From the NCBI GenBank assembly GCA_020746875.1, contig JAGTJL010000020.1, positions 434,001-498,000 on the forward strand: 64,000 bases of DNA, in the 5' to 3' direction. Made by a program: the position numbers and the translations under genes. The notes beneath the pieces were generated by a model. It worked only from the letters and a program-made list of their open reading frames with translations, searched no databases and had not been told where the DNA came from. Shown in pieces: positions 46,504 to 57,815 of this stretch. This DNA is from Rhexocercosporidium sp. MPI-PUGE-AT-0058. Its lineage: Eukaryota > Ascomycota > Leotiomycetes > Helotiales. How positions within the stretch are numbered: the first letter of the stretch is position 1; the number at the start of each line of letters is the position of its first letter.

Positions 46504-47932
46504 TCAAACAATAACCCTATACTTTTCCAGAAGCTCGCCAACGAGCTTGACCGGGAATCCATCCAACCTGATACCCTTATGTCCGACCCTTCCTTCTCGT
46601 CCAGCGACAAGAGAATTCAAAATCGCCTCCTCAGTTGCCTCACTCGCAGCACGGAACATCGTATCGATACTCTCATTCTTGATCATTTTGATATTATTGC
46701 TCTCGATGACAGAAATGCCGTTTTTGGGAGCATTGAGCACGCGCTCGTTGGTTGCATTGCCGGTTGAGAGGGAGAGGATGATGTCGCCTGAGAAGTTGGA
46801 TCCTACGCCATGGCCGCCAACTTGGGCGAGTCCTACTGCGCAATGCCGAGAGAGACGGACGAGTTGGTGGGGAAGCATTGGAGCGTCGGTTCTGTGTGTT
46901 TGTTAGTCGAATATGTGGGTGCAGGGGAAGTGGATGATGGCTATAGGGAGGGAGTTTTACATGAGAATAATGACGATACTGCCCTCATCTGCTTTGCCTC
47001 CCGTTGTACTGGTTTCCTTGACTTCCTCCGCAAAGTGAACTGGGGATCCTTTCTCTTTCAAGATGAGCTTTCCGACAGGCACTCCCGCGATCTAGGCAAA
47101 TGTCAGCAAAAAATTCCTGAAACGGATGAGCTCATTTAGAAAGCTTTCCACTTTCTCTCTAGCATGTCATGCTATTTTCAAGATAAAGGCTAAGTCGGAG
47201 ACAACATACCTGCATATCATGTGCATGTCCATAATTGGTTTGGCACAAAACTCCAACTGTATACTCAGCACCCTCACTTCCTTCTCCACCCTTCACAATC
47301 CTCGAACTAGTTCCTGTCCCACCAGGAAACATATGACAAGTCATACCAGCACCTCCTCCATTCTGGCCCTCCAGGACCTCCTCCTGGATAGCGGCATTGG
47401 CAAAAGCCTCCTGCACAGTCTCAGGTTTCAGCGCCGCAGCATGCACATCATTCAACCACCAATCTGCCGTCTCAGCCACAATAGGCGTTCCATAATTATG
47501 GCTCATCGTCTCCAGAGAAGTATTCTTCTCTCGAGCATTCTTCAATGTCCACTCCCAGATCTGCTGGAAGACAGTACCGAAACTGGTTGAGTTCGTGAGG
47601 GCGATAGGCATGTTGGTGAATCCCCAATCTTTGATCTGGTATGATCCACTAACTTCGCCATTTCCGTTCAACGTGTGCATTCCTGCGTAGCAGGGGATAG
47701 ATATGTCGTCTGGTGCCCTGGGGAGGATCACGGTCACGCCACTGCGGACAGAGCTACCGTCTTCTCCTGTGGTTGCTTGACCGACTCGGACACCTGTATT
47801 ACTTTGTTAGTGTTGTGATCTAGAAAAATTTGTCCTCGATCACTTACCCCTCACGTCGAGAATGGAGTTCTTTGGTCCAGCCGGAAGCTGGCCAGGCGTG
47901 TAGCCAGCATCTCTGATTGTCATACGACCCAT
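46504..47932 (-). CDS. S58-family (DmpA/BapA-type) aminopeptidase
   Basis: Exons are 47932-47848, 47793-47210, 47091-46961 and 46891-46504 (introns of 54, 118 and 69 bp, phases consistent), total 395 residues. The family includes L-aminopeptidase/D-amidase DmpA and beta-peptidyl aminopeptidase BapA, N-terminal-nucleophile hydrolases that cleave themselves before an internal serine. The corresponding loop is GMTCHMFPGGTGTSSR (178-193), with S191/S192 as nucleophile candidates. Other family blocks are NSILDVRGVRVGQ near the start, FTNMPIALTNSTSFG (87-101), GVLCQTNYG (208-216) and GLAQVGGHGVGSNFSGDI in the last exon. No signal peptide is visible, so it is probably cytosolic. The likely role is release of N-terminal residues from small peptides or amides. 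Confidence 0.88.
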
Positions 47933-49442
47933 ATTTGCGCTATTATCAACAGAATAAGCTATGTATCTGACTCTCTTGAAGATAGCTTGTCAAAAAGGTA
48001 TTCAAGACTAGGCGATTGGACTTTGTTCCAACCTTTATACTTCGATTCCTCCGGGTACCGAAAATCTTCTGACCTAGCTGACTTTCAACTTCTTCCTAAT
48101 ACCTTCCTAATGCAGAGCTGGTCTGTTCATGACCCAGAAAATGCATGAAAGTGTTTTGATATTTGTCCAATTGTAGTATGGAAATTTGTATTCAAATGCA
48201 AGTACAAGATTACCCCGGACATTCGATGTGGGGCGATGAAGCTAAGATCTCGACTCAAAATGACTCATGCTACTGGCATCATGATATTTGCAAAATACGG
48301 ATGGGGAAAAGGGCTTACTGTATATGCTGATGCTAATCACCGTTCAATCAATAGGAGTATTCTGGGATTGGGTGGGAAGATGGGAAGATAGGAAGAAAAG
48401 ACGTTGAGAGAATGGGATTGCGATACAATACCCCGCTCTTGGAACTAGCGCTTCGCCTGGTTCTTCAGCCTCTCCAGGTCCTTGAGTCTGCTGGCAGCAC
48501 TGATAGCGCTTATGGTGGTGGTAACGTAAACCCATTCTGAAGAATGGTTGGAGGGACTTTCGTTTGAACATGATATAAACAATTATTCATGAGCTTTCAT
48601 TCATCGACTTTACTTTGAAGTTCTTGCTTACCAACCAAAAAGGGATGAGATTAACATTATCATCGAGCTGTTCATTAATCAAACGAGTGACGGCATTAGG
48701 AAAGTTCTTTTGATACTCCCATGCAAGTTTGATGGAACTGTGGTGTTCTCATCTCGAATTGACTGTCATGCACAGGTTTGTTTACATTCTGGTTGTAGCT
48801 ATCGCTTATGGAGTATTCACTATTGACTTGCTTTACGAAGCAGAATAGGGAAGTACTATGACGCTGTGCTTTGGAATATTCTCGCCTCCAATAATAGATA
48901 GTTTTATAGTCAGAGTAATACATGTACATCAAGTACGGGAAATGGGTGAGAAACATGTACTCGGTTTATCAGACTAAGAGCGATTCTCAGAGCAGTGCTA
49001 AGAAAGGGATAAGAACGGGCAATACAAAAGGGTCAGATACATAACTAAAGGTGATCAATAGAAGGAGATTGAGGGGCAAGTAAATTCAAAGCTGCTTGAA
49101 AATTCAGTCGGCCTGCTACCTACACGCCATCCAAGTTCGTGCTAGAAAAACCAAAAAAAAAAAAAGGCCGGAACCCGCAATGCCAATTCCCCTCTTGGGA
49201 CTGAATAGACGACTCTGAATTTTCCTTAATCCCGTACCACAATTTCCTGGATCGAGATCTAAGATCAAAATATATCCATCGTAACCCAACCCTACAAGTC
49301 TTGCAGTCCTTGGCCACCACTTCTTTCAGTAATGCGAAATGTAACGATCGGCATGCTTCCCTCCGCTCCTCTTCCCTCAGCGATACTTCGCAGGCGCTCC
49401 ATGAAAGATTTTCATCAACTGCAGGTGGTCTCCGGTAGGATC
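47933..49442. other. Intergenic region, no gene supported
   Basis: The first few hundred bases are the probable promoter of the S58 peptidase. Minus-strand frames at 48,344-48,571 and 48,696-48,956 have no family match and no splice context. A run of 14 A/T-rich bases near 49,150 is a simple homopolymer. Confidence 0.4.
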
Positions 49443-50347
49443 TCAGGCACTCTTGCCCTCCACCTCCAATGTGTCGAGGTTCTCGAATTGTTCAACAGGC
49501 GGCAGGACCACACCCATCAGGAAATCGTAACGAACAACGAGGTGCTTGATAAGCTTGAAGGCTTGCTTCTCGCTTGGCATGAGTGGAGCATATCCAAACC
49601 AGGCGTGAGGATAGAAGTTTCTCATCGTGCCGTAGTCTAGAATGCAGAAGACACGAGTTAGCATAGTTCTCAACCTGAAGGGGAAACCATATTGCCGTAG
49701 ATTCCGAAGGCTTCTGTCATAGATTTGAAAACTTGAGGCGAGCTTGAGAAGAAAGCCTTACCAGGGAATATTACAGTATCGCGAGCAGGACAGAACCGGA
49801 TAGCGTAGCCCATAAGCTGGTCTTCGAAACAGAGAGGGTAGAACTTCTTGATGATTTCGTTTGACTCAAAGCAAGCATTGAAGAGAGGACATACGGCGCT
49901 CTGTCCATGAGTATCTTCCGAAACGTAGTCCGGGTGTTGTGTCAGGGAGCGTGGTGCAGGCAGGTTGAGCTCCCAGATTTTGATTCTAAGCTCTGATGTA
50001 AGGCGAGGGAACGGAGGAAAAGTCTTCAGTTTCTTGCCTCGTTCACTTCCAGCCTCAGCATTCTGCACACCTGTCACAATTTTGGACCTAGTTGAGGCAT
50101 ATGCTGACTGATCTCCGTTGTGGCTTCGCTCTGTGATATCTGGCCCCTGGTACTTGTCGATGCCGGCTGATCCGGAATAATCATCGTCGGACATACTGGC
50201 ATGGGCAGCGGTCGCATCGAGTCTAGAAAATTCGCTTTCTTCTGTTTGATATACCTCTTGACGGACGTTCTCAGAATCTTGCTGCGTGAGGGAGTTCCAC
50301 AAAGATCCAAGCAAGTCGTGGAGCTTAGGTTGATGGGGGCTGTCCAT
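49443..50347 (-). CDS. 2EXR-domain protein
   Basis: Exons are 50347-49762 and 49636-49443, joined by a 125-bp intron (GTAAGG..TAG, with GCTAAC as branch candidate), giving 259 residues. After a low-complexity acidic N-terminus (1-105) the 2EXR motif is clear: FPPFPRLTSELRIKIWELNL (110-129), followed by PAPR and a C-terminal body (RDTVIFPDYGTM, FENLDTLEVEG). The domain is abundant in ascomycetes and its function is unknown. The frame is open further upstream to 50,716 but without ATG, so the start at 50,347 was chosen. Alternative splicing at the second GT (49,695 region) is possible but gives the wrong phase. Confidence 0.75.
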
Positions 50348-51636
50348 GGCTGAGGTGGACCCGGAGTTTAAGATATTCTTAAAGCTACTAATGGAGTCAG
50401 CGCATATCGAAAAGGACCAGAAGCGTCTATTTGGCAAAGGCGAGACAAACTTACGATGTATACTCTGAACTGATGTGTTGGTTTGCACCACACGATTGGC
50501 CTGTGGGGGGCAGAGGTGTTGTTGTTCCAATGATAAAGGACTTTCCCCAGCAAAGAATGAGCGATGCTGTTTGAAACAAGTGTTTCGATGCACTGAACTT
50601 GTATCTTTTTCTGTAGAGTCAGAGCTGGTAGTCTGGAAGTCGTGATGGCGAAGTGTTTTCGTTCTCCTGTTATTGGTGTATCTAGCGCTGGTCAAAGGGA
50701 AATTCTCCCCATTCACTTAGATAAGAATAATCTTAATCAAGTGTACTTGTATATCGGCGTAAAAAGAAATCCTGCTTGTATCTCGGAGGTTGGAATGTGT
50801 GTGCAGCTTGCAGCCGCTTGTCTCGAGTTCTGGGTAGGCTGTCTGGTGAATTATTGCATTCCTTCCCTCCAGAGCCAACCAAGTATAATTCCACCTAGCT
50901 TGAAAATGAAACACTTCTGGTGCTTGATATTGAGTCCCAGCCTGGGTCTCATCTCACATATATTACAATGAACATGGTGATTCAAATTCTTTGTTCTCGG
51001 TAGTCCAGCTTCTATCAGAAGGAATTTTAAATTGGTGTCGTCTAGGCACTGGAAATAGCACCATACGCTCCTGGTCTATTTCCACTCGTAGAATCACAAA
51101 TCAAGTGGATTTATTTGGACCTACTCCTTACTCTTCCTGGGTTGATATATTTTGATTCGTGGAGAATACAGCACCACAGCAGCGATGAAGTATCTGGAGC
51201 TTTCAGTTGCATGGCTATCAAATAATCCTTTGCGAAATTCAAGTCAGAAATCCATTGATCTATGGTCTTGCTTCTGATTCATTATGTAAGGTTGTTGTCT
51301 CGTAAGACCACACCAAAGGGTTTGTCGACTCTGCTGTTGCTTTCTTAAATTCATACAATTCCGAATGATTCTCCAAGCTCAACATGTCGCCGAACGTGAA
51401 ACTTTGTTTCCGCCGATATCTTGAGCCATTGTCTAAAACGTCTCAGCCGTAGACTTCCAGAAATCGACGGTATAGAAGCTTGTAGCTCGGCGTAACGGCG
51501 TCCAAGTCTCCAACTACATGTACACCCTCAATTCAACTGTTATATGCAACCTTTCTTGTTTAATGAAAGCATTTTTACCCGCACATTACATTCCATCGAC
51601 TGTCAAATCATCACCTAAATCAAAAAAGAAGTCAGA
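50348..51636. other. Intergenic region, no gene supported
   Basis: A plus-strand 109-codon frame (50,642-50,971) has no family signal. The rest is probably promoter sequence for the 2EXR gene and upstream DNA of the monooxygenase pseudogene. Confidence 0.4.
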
Positions 51637-53110
51637 ATGAGTACTTATTCAACCCCTAAGCGGATTTACAGCCAACAACGGTGGCGCTGGGGTTTCGGGG
51701 CTCTGGGTAGCAAGTCAGTACTCCCACCTCGAATCGAAGGCCCCCTTTCTAACAACATACAGGTATTTTGTTGCTGAGCAACTAGACGACGATGCAGACA
51801 ATCCTCATTTCGAGGTTACCTTCTTCGAAAGCAAGAAGCAAGCTGGCAGTATGTGGAACCAGACAGCGGCAGATGATCCATACGCAACACCAATGTACCC
51901 ATGATGCAACACAAATACTCCTCGAATGATGATTGAGTATGAGCGTATCCAACCACTACTCCACTGTTCCCTCGAAACCCGGTTATCAAGGATTATCTGC
52001 AGAAGTACCCCTGTACCATTGAACACAAGAAAGTCATTAGGTACTGTACAACTCTGAAGTGACTCTCATCAAGCACGTTATAAAGAATTACCAGAAGTAG
52101 AGGAAAGTAAATGTGAAGAACACTGCAGCTGGCAACATTGAAGAGCGGTATTTCGATTGTGTCGTTGTGGCATTCTGAACTTGAGATCTCCCGTCCATTC
52201 CACCTCTGTTCGATCTTAAGACGAGTAACACTCCGTCATCCATTCGAAATGCTACAGAACTCCTGCGGAATTCACAGGGAAAGTATGTGTGCTTCTTAAA
52301 GTAGGAACAGTTAAGATGGATGCTAATTCTACACAGAGAGTCCTCATTGTTGGAATTAGACCTTCGTCCTACCTCGCACGAGAAATTACCATGGTCTGTG
52401 ACTCTGTGAGGGAGAGCTTTGGGTATTTGCACGTGGAAACGAGGCAATAAATAGCCTTCATTTCAAGCAGCCAACTCCAAGTCTCCGAGGCCGTCAGATT
52501 AGTCGATGGCATGAATAGTACACTTGTTGACTTCAAACGCGGTCAAAATTGGATGAAGTCTTGCGTTTTAGACGTAATCGTACCATGTACAGGTTATTTG
52601 TAGGATTTCTCAGATCCCTTCCATCAAGACGACCGACGACAAGAAGAGTGTCCTAAGCTTGTACGGCAATATGAACTGCATCATAGCAGACCAATATTCA
52701 GCAATCAGCCCACCCGTGCCCATCCAAGAAGTAAATCGACTGAGAAGCGAAAGTAATCTGGCGTTTGTTGGCCCTTAACGATGGATAATGTTCTCCTCGT
52801 CGCCCAAAATCAAAGCGCGCTGATTGCTCGATATTTTTCAGCTCGATGGACGAAATCACAGACGGCGATGAACAGAGATAGGGAGGCAGAGTACAAGGAG
52901 CTGAAAGTCAAGAAACTGTATGGTTCGAAATCATTTCACAAATCGGTTTAGGCAAGTGATGCCCACTACATGGACCGATCGTTCGAGCAATTCTTGGTAG
53001 CCAAATTACATACTAGGATGGCGACAGGAAAGTACTACCCTTCACTCATTATATATCCACTGGGCCCGAGGACGATGCAGCGAAATCCGGGATGAATTCA
53101 ACAAAAAGGC
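51637..53110 (+). pseudogene. Flavin-dependent monooxygenase (FMO-type) pseudogene
   Basis: Segments of a fungal FAD/NADPH monooxygenase appear in order but in shifting frames. There is an ATG with STPKRI, then in another frame GGAGVSGL (the FAD-binding glycine loop). After an intron-like gap come AEQLDDDADNPHFEVTFFES and SMWNQTAADDPYATPMYP followed by a stop. Next are TPLFPRNPVIKDYLQKYP, VKNTAAGNIEERYFDCVVV with stops after it, and VLIVGIRPSSYLAREI, where the NADPH loop normally is; its glycines are partly lost. Later pieces are DVIVPCTGYL and VCWPLTMDNVLL. At least four frameshifts or stops make it inactive. Relatives oxygenate amines, sulphides or ketones. Confidence 0.72.
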
Positions 53111-54080
53111 TTAAGACAATGAAGACGAAAGATATGCAACCCTCGAACCTCTCGACTTCAACTTCGCAAATACAAAAGCAGTACCGAGCAGAGAGAGAAA
53201 GCAAATATTATAGATGAGTTCCGTGCGCTGATGAAGGAGAAGAACTCTTTTGTGGAGAAGAAGCTACGATAATTGGGTGGCTGCTGGACTCTGGAAAAAG
53301 GGATGGAACCTGCAGAGGAGAAATGGCATAACTCAAAACTTGAAGCAACCAACGATGAGCTGAGAGCGGAGCGTACGAAGCAGCTGTAGACAAATATCTT
53401 GGAAGCAGTAAAAAATGGGAGAATTTGGGAAATTGGAATTAAGCCTAGTTCGAGTCAAAACGAAATTGAATTGACTTTTTCCGTTGAAAACTTTGGTGCT
53501 TTGATAACTAGACTAGAACAGAGGCAATGCCTGCAACGTCAAGTATCAAATATTGAGATGGGGTACAAGCCCTTGAAAGTCGAAAGACACTGGTACAACA
53601 AGGATTTGAAAGCCACAATCCAAACAACCCCTCAACACGATAACACGTGATATCGCGATTGGCTGAGGTTTTGCATGGACCCAACGCCTCCATGCAAGTT
53701 TGGATAAACCCAGGACGCCACCATCACGAAATGACTCATTTATGCTTCGGTTGAAGCCACAATGTCCATTTCAGGGCGTAGCAATCTTGTTGTCACGGCC
53801 ACTTCAACGCGTGAGACGTAGATCCGAACGCGAAATCTCATGACCATTCGCTGGGCCCGCTTCAGCCGATTTCGTGTCAGCAATTGGATTAACTTCCGGG
53901 CACGGTGCATTTCAGCCCCGAGAATAACAAACAGCGTAAAGCCGTGGTGCAAGCCGCGAAGATAACCTGCCTTTCTAATTAGCAAAATTCTAGTTCGCCA
54001 GTACTTAAATCGTAGCGGCTCGCCACTTTCCTCATGTGAAACTTTCCAACAAAGACTCTGAACTGCATACTTTGATCGCA
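53111..54080. other. Intergenic region with possible coding debris
   Basis: About 53,214-53,390 on the plus strand gives a charged, coiled-coil-like segment broken by a stop (RALMKEKNSFVEKKLR, then EEKWHNSKLEATNDELRAER). No family is recognised. The rest, to 54,080, shows no gene. Confidence 0.3.
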
Positions 54081-54817
54081 ATGACAGAACCAACTCCAGA
54101 ACTCAAGACCTACTATGGCAATTGCCACTGTGGAGCTTTCAAGTTCAGCGTCAAACTCCCAGAATTGAAGTCGGCCATGACGTGCAATTGCAGCATCTGT
54201 TTGAAGAAAGGAACTTGGTGGGTATTTCCCGGACCAGGATGTCTCACAGTCGAGCAAGGAGAAGAAACTTTGAAGAGCTATGAGTATGGACCTTGCAGAC
54301 TAGTACACAAGGTATATCAATCAATGTAGCAAATGAAGGAGGAGAGCTGACGAGCGAAGTTCTGCCCAACCTGTGGAACCGGTGTGTACGGCCAACGCAA
54401 GGAAGCACCACCTGGTGTAGACATTGGTCTCAACGTATGTCTCTTGTCCCGAATTTGAGAATTCATCTGATAAATACAAGGCAAGAACTCTACGGGATGT
54501 TGATTTCTGGTCTCTCGAAATCACGAAGTAAGTCCTCGAATAGTCTCGGATGTGCAAACGAACTGCAGACTGACCGAGCTAGGTACGACGGCCATGCCCT
54601 CGAACCAAAATATACCCCTCATCCATACGAGGGTCCCGAGCCCACTGCCGAGTATGAGAACGCAAAGGTGTACTCGGGGACATGCCATTGCGGCGCTGTA
54701 GGGGTGGCAATGAAGACACCTGGTCCTCTCGCAGCAAGTGGACAACACATCGAAGAGTGTGAGTGCAGCATTTGTGCACGTGTACGTTATTTCCCTCCTA
54801 CTCACCTTCCCAATTCT

Positions 54818-54859
<42 letters not shown>

Positions 54860-55190
54860 TGAATTGACATCCCTCCAGGAAGGTGTAATTCTCACCTATC
54901 CCTCACCGCCGCAGATCCACATCACTAACGCCTCTTTCTTGACCTCCTACTCATTCGGCCGAAAATTCCGCAGCTGGGAATTCTGCCCCGTCTGTGGTGT
55001 CTGTGTCTGGGCTAGGAAGCACGACCTAACTGCCGAGGAGTATGTTAGCTATGGAGATGGAGATGAGGATCAAGCTGTGTGGAAGGCGAGGATGAATGTC
55101 AATTTGAGAGTTCTGGATGGCGTGGAGTGGAATGAGATCAAGGTTGCCAGAGGCGGGAATGAGAGTGAGCCGAAGTATGTGGTGCAGTGA
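54081..55190 (+). CDS. Tandem GFA (CENP-V/GFA) zinc-domain protein
   Basis: Exons are 54081-54311, 54360-54434, 54481-54527, 54583-54781 and 54879-55190 (287 residues, phases consistent). Two glutathione-dependent formaldehyde-activating-type domains are present. The first has C15/C17 (GNCHCGAF), C35/C37/C40 (CNCSIC) and C79/C82 (FCPTC). The second has C152/C154 (GTCHCGAV), C177/C179/C182 (CECSIC) and C220/C223 (FCPVC). These cysteine sets bind structural and labile zinc. Despite the family name, most fungal members have no proven link to formaldehyde, so the substrate is open. Intron 4 contains an uninterrupted (GA)18 microsatellite. No signal peptide is seen, so it is probably cytosolic. 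Confidence 0.87.
54821..54856. repeat. (GA)18 microsatellite in an intron of the GFA gene
   Basis: Eighteen uninterrupted GA dinucleotides lie between the donor at 54,782 and the acceptor at 54,878. Confidence 0.95.
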
Positions 55191-55488
55191 AAATTACCGA
55201 GAAATGGGCTAGGTGGCGCTATAATGATGTACTCTCCTATCCTAACTCCAATTATTCTTTCCATCTTGTGAAAAAAAAAAAAAAAAAAGGTGTTAGCAGG
55301 TCTTCTTCTTCCGATCTTCTGGGTGCGTTTTCGCTTTAGTATGCCCAAAGAGCGTCGCTTGTTTGTTAGAATAAAACAAAAACACTGCAACTTTATTAAA
55401 AAAAAAAAAAAACAATACACTTATAACCCACATTTTTGCGGCGGAGATTTGGGCCTGAGGTATTCAATTCGACTTTTAAGCTTTCATT
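55191..55488. other. Convergent 3' intergenic region with A runs
   Basis: It lies between the ends of two convergent genes. It holds an 18-base A run at 55,271-55,288 and a second A run near 55,399-55,411. No gene is seen. Confidence 0.6.
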
Positions 55489-57363
55489 TCAGTCCACGAC
55501 TCTTGTTTGTTTACCCTCACACACCTCCAAGTCATCCTCATTCACACTGCACTCCCAAAGCGAGACCCTAAACAACGCGTTATCACTTAGTAGCAGACCT
55601 CTTTCATACCGACCATCCCAGTCACCTACATAAACTACTAAATTCTCCAACTCGGTCCCTTCCTCCATGACACTTCTCTTCCTCCTCCTTAATTCCCCAA
55701 ACAGCGCCTCCAATGTTTCTCGGTTGACAATCGGGTCAATCTCGTCCACCTCATCGCCTCCCTCATGATACTGGATTCGTATCTGACTATACATCCCTCC
55801 AATTGCAATGCCACCCTGTCTCGCGAGAATAGAATCTGGACTAGGGAATCTGATTGTCATCTCCTTCAAATTCGTTACTTTCAAAAAAGGGTCCAAAATA
55901 TCCCAGTTCCACCCCCAATTCCCATCATCACCCACCTGCGGACGTGGAATGTCAACATCGATACTTTCCAGAAGTGGTAGGATGTGTGTTAAATTCGACA
56001 GCGAATCAGTTGAGAAGAACTGCCCATTTGCTTTCCCATCACCGACACTGAACCTCTTCAACCCCGGATGTTTCGTAACCAAGATCTCAATCAAAGACAT
56101 TTCAACCTTCTTATTCCACCCAAATTGCACGCCCCTCAACTCCAAACTCTTTAAACATCCCCTCTCACATGCCATTCCACTCAAGAACCCCAATACATCC
56201 GTCCCCTCTCCCCCTCTCAATGCCAAATGTTCCAATCCAGGAAGAACACCCTTCCCTCCAAGCAAGCGCAAAGTCTCACCACTCGGGTTACTCAAATCCA
56301 ATATCCCCAATTCGCTCCAATCCATAACCCTCAGCCACATTTCCAGACTAGTCACGCCATCGTCCTCCATCCTTACAGGTCGTGCAGGCGGTTCCGTCTC
56401 CTCATCCTCTAACAAAGCCCAATCATCCCACTCCTGGCTGTAATTCGAGTAGTCTCTCCAGTACCAGGCATAGCCTCCATCGGAGTTCTCTTGCAAGTCA
56501 TAGCCAGATAGTTTGAGTTTACTCAGCGGTGGGAAGCGCCATTTCTCGTTCGGTACAACGCCGTATTGTCGAAGCCATTCAGCTGTGAGGCCATCCCCGT
56601 CCCCTACATCAATACCAATATCATGATCATTACCACCAACACCAGCTCTCGTAGGCACGACCCTAAACGGGAAGGCATAAGGCGTAGCGCCACCATATAC
56701 ACATCCAACATGCTCAAGTTCCAATTCTAAAACGCGCAGCTCACGACACGTTCTCAAGATCTTATACACGAAATCCAAATCCCTCAGATTCATCTTCTCC
56801 GTGTACGTGATCTTAACAATCAGGGCATACATGGATTCCGAAGCGAGGACAGACAGACGCTGCTCGTGAATTCTGGCACTCTCCTCTTCGCTTTCGTTGT
56901 ACTGGTGCCAGAAATCAATTGTGTAGTAGAGTCGTGGAGCGGGGTGGTATACACTGGCTTGAGCCTCCAGAGCACTGATAATTGTACGTGGAATGGGAAA
57001 GCGAGATGTCCAGTGGACAGATTCAAAACGCGCGTTGTGGGAGGCGGAAGCTAAGAAGAAGGATGTGAGGAGGGTGAGGTTCGCAATTGGACAGGAGCCT
57101 TTGATGGTTACTGATGAGGGGGCGAACTGGGATGCTGGAAAGGAGGTCTCGTATTGTTGTAGGATGCCGTTGCTTGCTTTTGCGAGATCCTCGGTTGAAA
57201 AGTCGATAGTTAGTGTACGAGATTTATAGTCGAAGGGCAGGTTGGGCTGGGAATTCTCGATGCCAGTGTTTGGGACGTCGCTAGCTTGCGCCATGATGGT
57301 GACATTAGGAGGGAACAGCAGGATCAAAACTATCAATAACATGAGACTTCTTGAGTAATACAT
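55489..57363 (-). CDS. Secretory-pathway protein with leucine-rich-repeat-like pattern (624 aa)
   Basis: An intronless frame. The first ATG (57,363) gives MYYSRSLMLLIVLILLFPPN, a good signal peptide or signal anchor. The body has repeated leucine-spaced segments resembling irregular leucine-rich repeats (LRVLELELEHVG, LSKLKLSGYDL, LGILDLSNPSGETLRLL, LEHLALRGGEG, LKSLELRGVQF, LKRFSVGDG). An acidic insertion (DIGIDVGDGDG) and NxS/T sites such as YNES and SNLT are also present. Similar architectures in fungi are usually F-box/LRR proteins, but no F-box is visible and the signal sequence argues for the secretory pathway. I do not assign a function. The frame is fully open, unlike its damaged neighbour downstream. 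Confidence 0.68.
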   Translation of the reverse strand: MYYSRSLMLLIVLILLFPPNVTIMAQASDVPNTGIENSQPNLPFDYKSRTLTIDFSTEDLAKASNGILQQYETSFPASQFAPSSVTIKGSCPIANLTLLTSFFLASASHNARFESVHWTSRFPIPRTIISALEAQASVYHPAPRLYYTIDFWHQYNESEEESARIHEQRLSVLASESMYALIVKITYTEKMNLRDLDFVYKILRTCRELRVLELELEHVGCVYGGATPYAFPFRVVPTRAGVGGNDHDIGIDVGDGDGLTAEWLRQYGVVPNEKWRFPPLSKLKLSGYDLQENSDGGYAWYWRDYSNYSQEWDDWALLEDEETEPPARPVRMEDDGVTSLEMWLRVMDWSELGILDLSNPSGETLRLLGGKGVLPGLEHLALRGGEGTDVLGFLSGMACERGCLKSLELRGVQFGWNKKVEMSLIEILVTKHPGLKRFSVGDGKANGQFFSTDSLSNLTHILPLLESIDVDIPRPQVGDDGNWGWNWDILDPFLKVTNLKEMTIRFPSPDSILARQGGIAIGGMYSQIRIQYHEGGDEVDEIDPIVNRETLEALFGELRRRKRSVMEEGTELENLVVYVGDWDGRYERGLLLSDNALFRVSLWECSVNEDDLEVCEGKQTRVVD

Positions 57364-57815
57364 ATCTGCTGAGAGGAGAGATATGATTAATTTGAAAGCC
57401 AAGGGGCCCTCTTTTGGGGGTGTTGATGTGAAGGAAGCGAGAATCTGGCCACAACTGTGCCGCTGATGGCTGCCTACAACCGTCGCACGAGGCCAGCAAA
57501 CACCGCCGTTTGGGATCTCCGGAAACCCAACTTCTGTATTCGAACATTCAATGAGTTAAAAAGATGAACTATTCAATGGTTGTCAATTGGCTCTCTTACC
57601 TTCCCCTTACAAAGTAGAACTGTTTCCCCTGCTTCGCTTGCCTCAGTTGATTACAACCTTTACTCTGAATCAAGCATCAAGAAAACGTGACTCAACATTG
57701 ACAGGATCACTTGGATCGTATTGCTACCAATTTATGAAGGTCATGTAGCGTAAATAATAAGTTAGTTTGAGCAGGGCGAAGCAAGAATGCTCAATACGAG
57801 CCGCCCACATGCAGC

